Part shown: positions 61,933-64,000 of the stretch, one piece after another
Layout of the letters: the number at the start of each line of letters is the position of its first letter
How positions within the stretch are numbered: position 1 is the stretch's first letter
Assembly: GCF_024584805.1 (NCBI RefSeq)
Contig: NZ_CP075715.1
Span: 1,042,001-1,106,000, forward strand
From: Streptomyces sp. FIT100
GTDB lineage: Bacteria > Actinomycetota > Actinomycetes > Streptomycetales > Streptomycetaceae
DNA: 64,000 nucleotides
Reading direction: 5' to 3'
The notes under the pieces: model-generated
Seen by the model: only the letters and a program-made list of their open reading frames with translations
The model's database searches: none
What the model was told of the DNA's origin: nothing
Program-made: the position numbers and the translations under genes

Positions 61933-62844
61933 CTACCAGGCCGGAGGGCTCGTGAGGGCGCGCGCGAGGACGTCGTCGAGGATGCGGGCCGTCGTCTCGA
62001 CGTCGTACTTGGAGTTGTCGATGATCGGGAGGCCCGAGCCGTACCAGCCGGCCATCCGGCCGTGGATGCCGGCGACCTCCTCGTCGGAGAGGCGCCGGTT
62101 GCCGCTGCGTTCGGCGTTGCGTTCGAGGACGATCTCAAGGCCGGGCAGAAGGACGACGGGCAGCAGGCCGGGGCCCACGTGGCGCTTCCAGCCGCCGAGG
62201 CCGACGACGGGGCGGTCGGGGAAGACGGCGTCGTCGAGGATGCAGGAGATGCCGTTGGCCAGGAAGTTGCGCGCGGCGAAGCCGCAGGTGCGGCGGGCGA
62301 GGCGGTACTGGGCCTCGGACTGGTCGTTCCAGCCGGACTGGGGGTCGGCGAAGCCGGAGCAGACCCATTCGCGGACGTCGTCGAGGCTGACGTGGGCGGT
62401 GGGGACTCGGCGGCTGCTCGCCCAGTGGCGGGCCACGGTGGTCTTGCCCGCGCCTGCCGGGCCTATCAGCAGCACGGCGAGGGTGGCGGAGCCCGTACCG
62501 CTCTCGGCGGGCGGCGCGGTGGGTATCGGCAGCGGGACGGGGCCGCCAGGAGGCAGTTGCACATGCCCCGTCGTGTCGGGCGAGGGGGGCATGGGCGTTT
62601 GATGCGGGCCCTGCGGCGGCACGGGAGCCTGATGCGGGCCCGACTGCGGCACCGGCGCCTGGTGGTGCGGGCCCGGCGGCACGGGAGCCTGATGCGGGCC
62701 CGACGGAGGCACCGGCGTCTGATGCGGGCCGGGGCCGGCCCAGCCCTGCGGGGGCGGCGGGCCCGGCTGTCCGGAGTGCTGCGCCTCCCATGCGGCGGCG
62801 CCCGGTCCGTTGGGCGGCAGCGGAGCCCCTCCTGCGTGCTGCAT
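61933..62844 (-). CDS. P-loop kinase-like protein with Pro/His-rich repeat N-terminus
   Basis: The protein is 303 residues from ATG 62844 (GGAG nine bases upstream). Residues 30-90 are an imperfect repeat of GPHQAPVPP type units. The P-loop domain begins LAVLLIGPAGAGKTTVARHW (about 123-142), followed by LDDVREWVCSG and the conserved ERNAERSGNRRLSDEEV. It resembles zeta-toxin/AAA_33-type small-molecule kinases. No epsilon-like antitoxin is adjacent, so a toxin role is not supported. It lies between the M24 gene and aroQ. Confidence 0.75.
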   Translation of the reverse strand: MQHAGGAPLPPNGPGAAAWEAQHSGQPGPPPPQGWAGPGPHQTPVPPSGPHQAPVPPGPHHQAPVPQSGPHQAPVPPQGPHQTPMPPSPDTTGHVQLPPGGPVPLPIPTAPPAESGTGSATLAVLLIGPAGAGKTTVARHWASSRRVPTAHVSLDDVREWVCSGFADPQSGWNDQSEAQYRLARRTCGFAARNFLANGISCILDDAVFPDRPVVGLGGWKRHVGPGLLPVVLLPGLEIVLERNAERSGNRRLSDEEVAGIHGRMAGWYGSGLPIIDNSKYDVETTARILDDVLARALTSPPAW

Positions 62845-62980
62845 CCGGTGCCACTCCGTCTCGTACGACGACTTCCTGCTGGTCGGGCGGCAGTTGACCG
62901 GCCCTTGTCGAACGGTACCCTCCCCGGCCGCCACTGGTGCAACGGCCGGGGCCGGAACGGAGTGCCCGTCCCGGGCCTGT

Positions 62981-64000
<1,020 letters not shown>

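Noticed and set aside
61933..62844. Zeta toxin of a toxin-antitoxin system
   Set aside because: Only the P-loop kinase fold is shared; no small antitoxin gene is adjacent and the neighbours are housekeeping genes.

Overview
The window is a very GC-rich, gene-dense actinobacterial chromosome segment, almost certainly from a Streptomyces. GTG starts are common, genes often overlap by 4 bp (ATGA or GTGA), and diagnostic genes are present: bldD with both c-di-GMP motifs, the actinobacterial integration host factor sIHF, rpoZ, an actinobacterial PriA without helicase motifs, RibM, and a pyrR-pyrB-pyrC-(PH-like)-carA-carB-pyrD-pyrF operon. No rRNA, tRNA, CRISPR array, prophage or intact IS was found.

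Layout. 1-3.8 kb: IclR regulator (cut by the left edge) divergent from an amidohydrolase/deaminase-MFS pair. 3.8-8.4 kb: Tat-type secreted C39-like peptidase, P-loop nucleoside-kinase-like protein, a candidate small RNA, and an EccA/CbxX-like AAA+ ATPase with a TPR-like N-terminus. 8.4-17.2 kb: two overlapping CNNM/CorC-type CBS membrane proteins, then (all minus strand) FMN riboswitch-ribD-ribE-ribM-ribBA-ribH-hisE-hisG-PH-domain protein. 17.2-17.8 kb: a gene-free stretch that starts with a promoter built like a Streptomyces chitinase promoter but with no chitinase behind it. 17.8-24.3 kb: divergent ROK regulator/MFS pair with a palindromic operator, a MITE-like element and REP-like repeats, a uracil permease, a DUF5995-like protein and an F420-type oxidoreductase. 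24.5-29.2 kb: amine oxidase, nitrilase-type hydrolase, Lrp/AsnC regulator and amino acid permease, which look like one catabolic unit. 29.6-37.9 kb: SGNH hydrolase, GuaB1, barstar plus an RNase Sa-type ribonuclease, a glutamine synthetase-like protein plus amidohydrolase (FluG-like pair), SorC/DeoR regulator, rpe. 38-44 kb: rsmB, fmt, a Pro-rich HTH-like protein, an 880-bp intergenic block of inverted REP-like repeats, priA. 44-64 kb: conserved core: metK, coaBC, rpoZ, gmk, sIHF, the pyr operon, then bldD (opposite strand), nusB, efp, an M24 family protein, a P-loop kinase, aroQ and the 3' part of aroB.

How the genes work together. The right half is core metabolism and information processing: de novo UMP synthesis under PyrR, SAM and CoA synthesis, GMP kinase with RNAP omega, translation factors, and the developmental master repressor BldD with a perfect BldD box in its own promoter. 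The left half is accessory: three regulator-plus-transport/catabolism units, each with a visible operator-like palindrome or repeated motif, plus the riboswitch-controlled riboflavin operon with two histidine genes downstream. The most notable non-standard items are the orphan chitinase-type promoter, the candidate sRNA at 6.14 kb, the RNase Sa/barstar overlap pair, the MITE-like element that supplies the stop codon of an MFS gene, and an M24 protein whose metal ligands are substituted.
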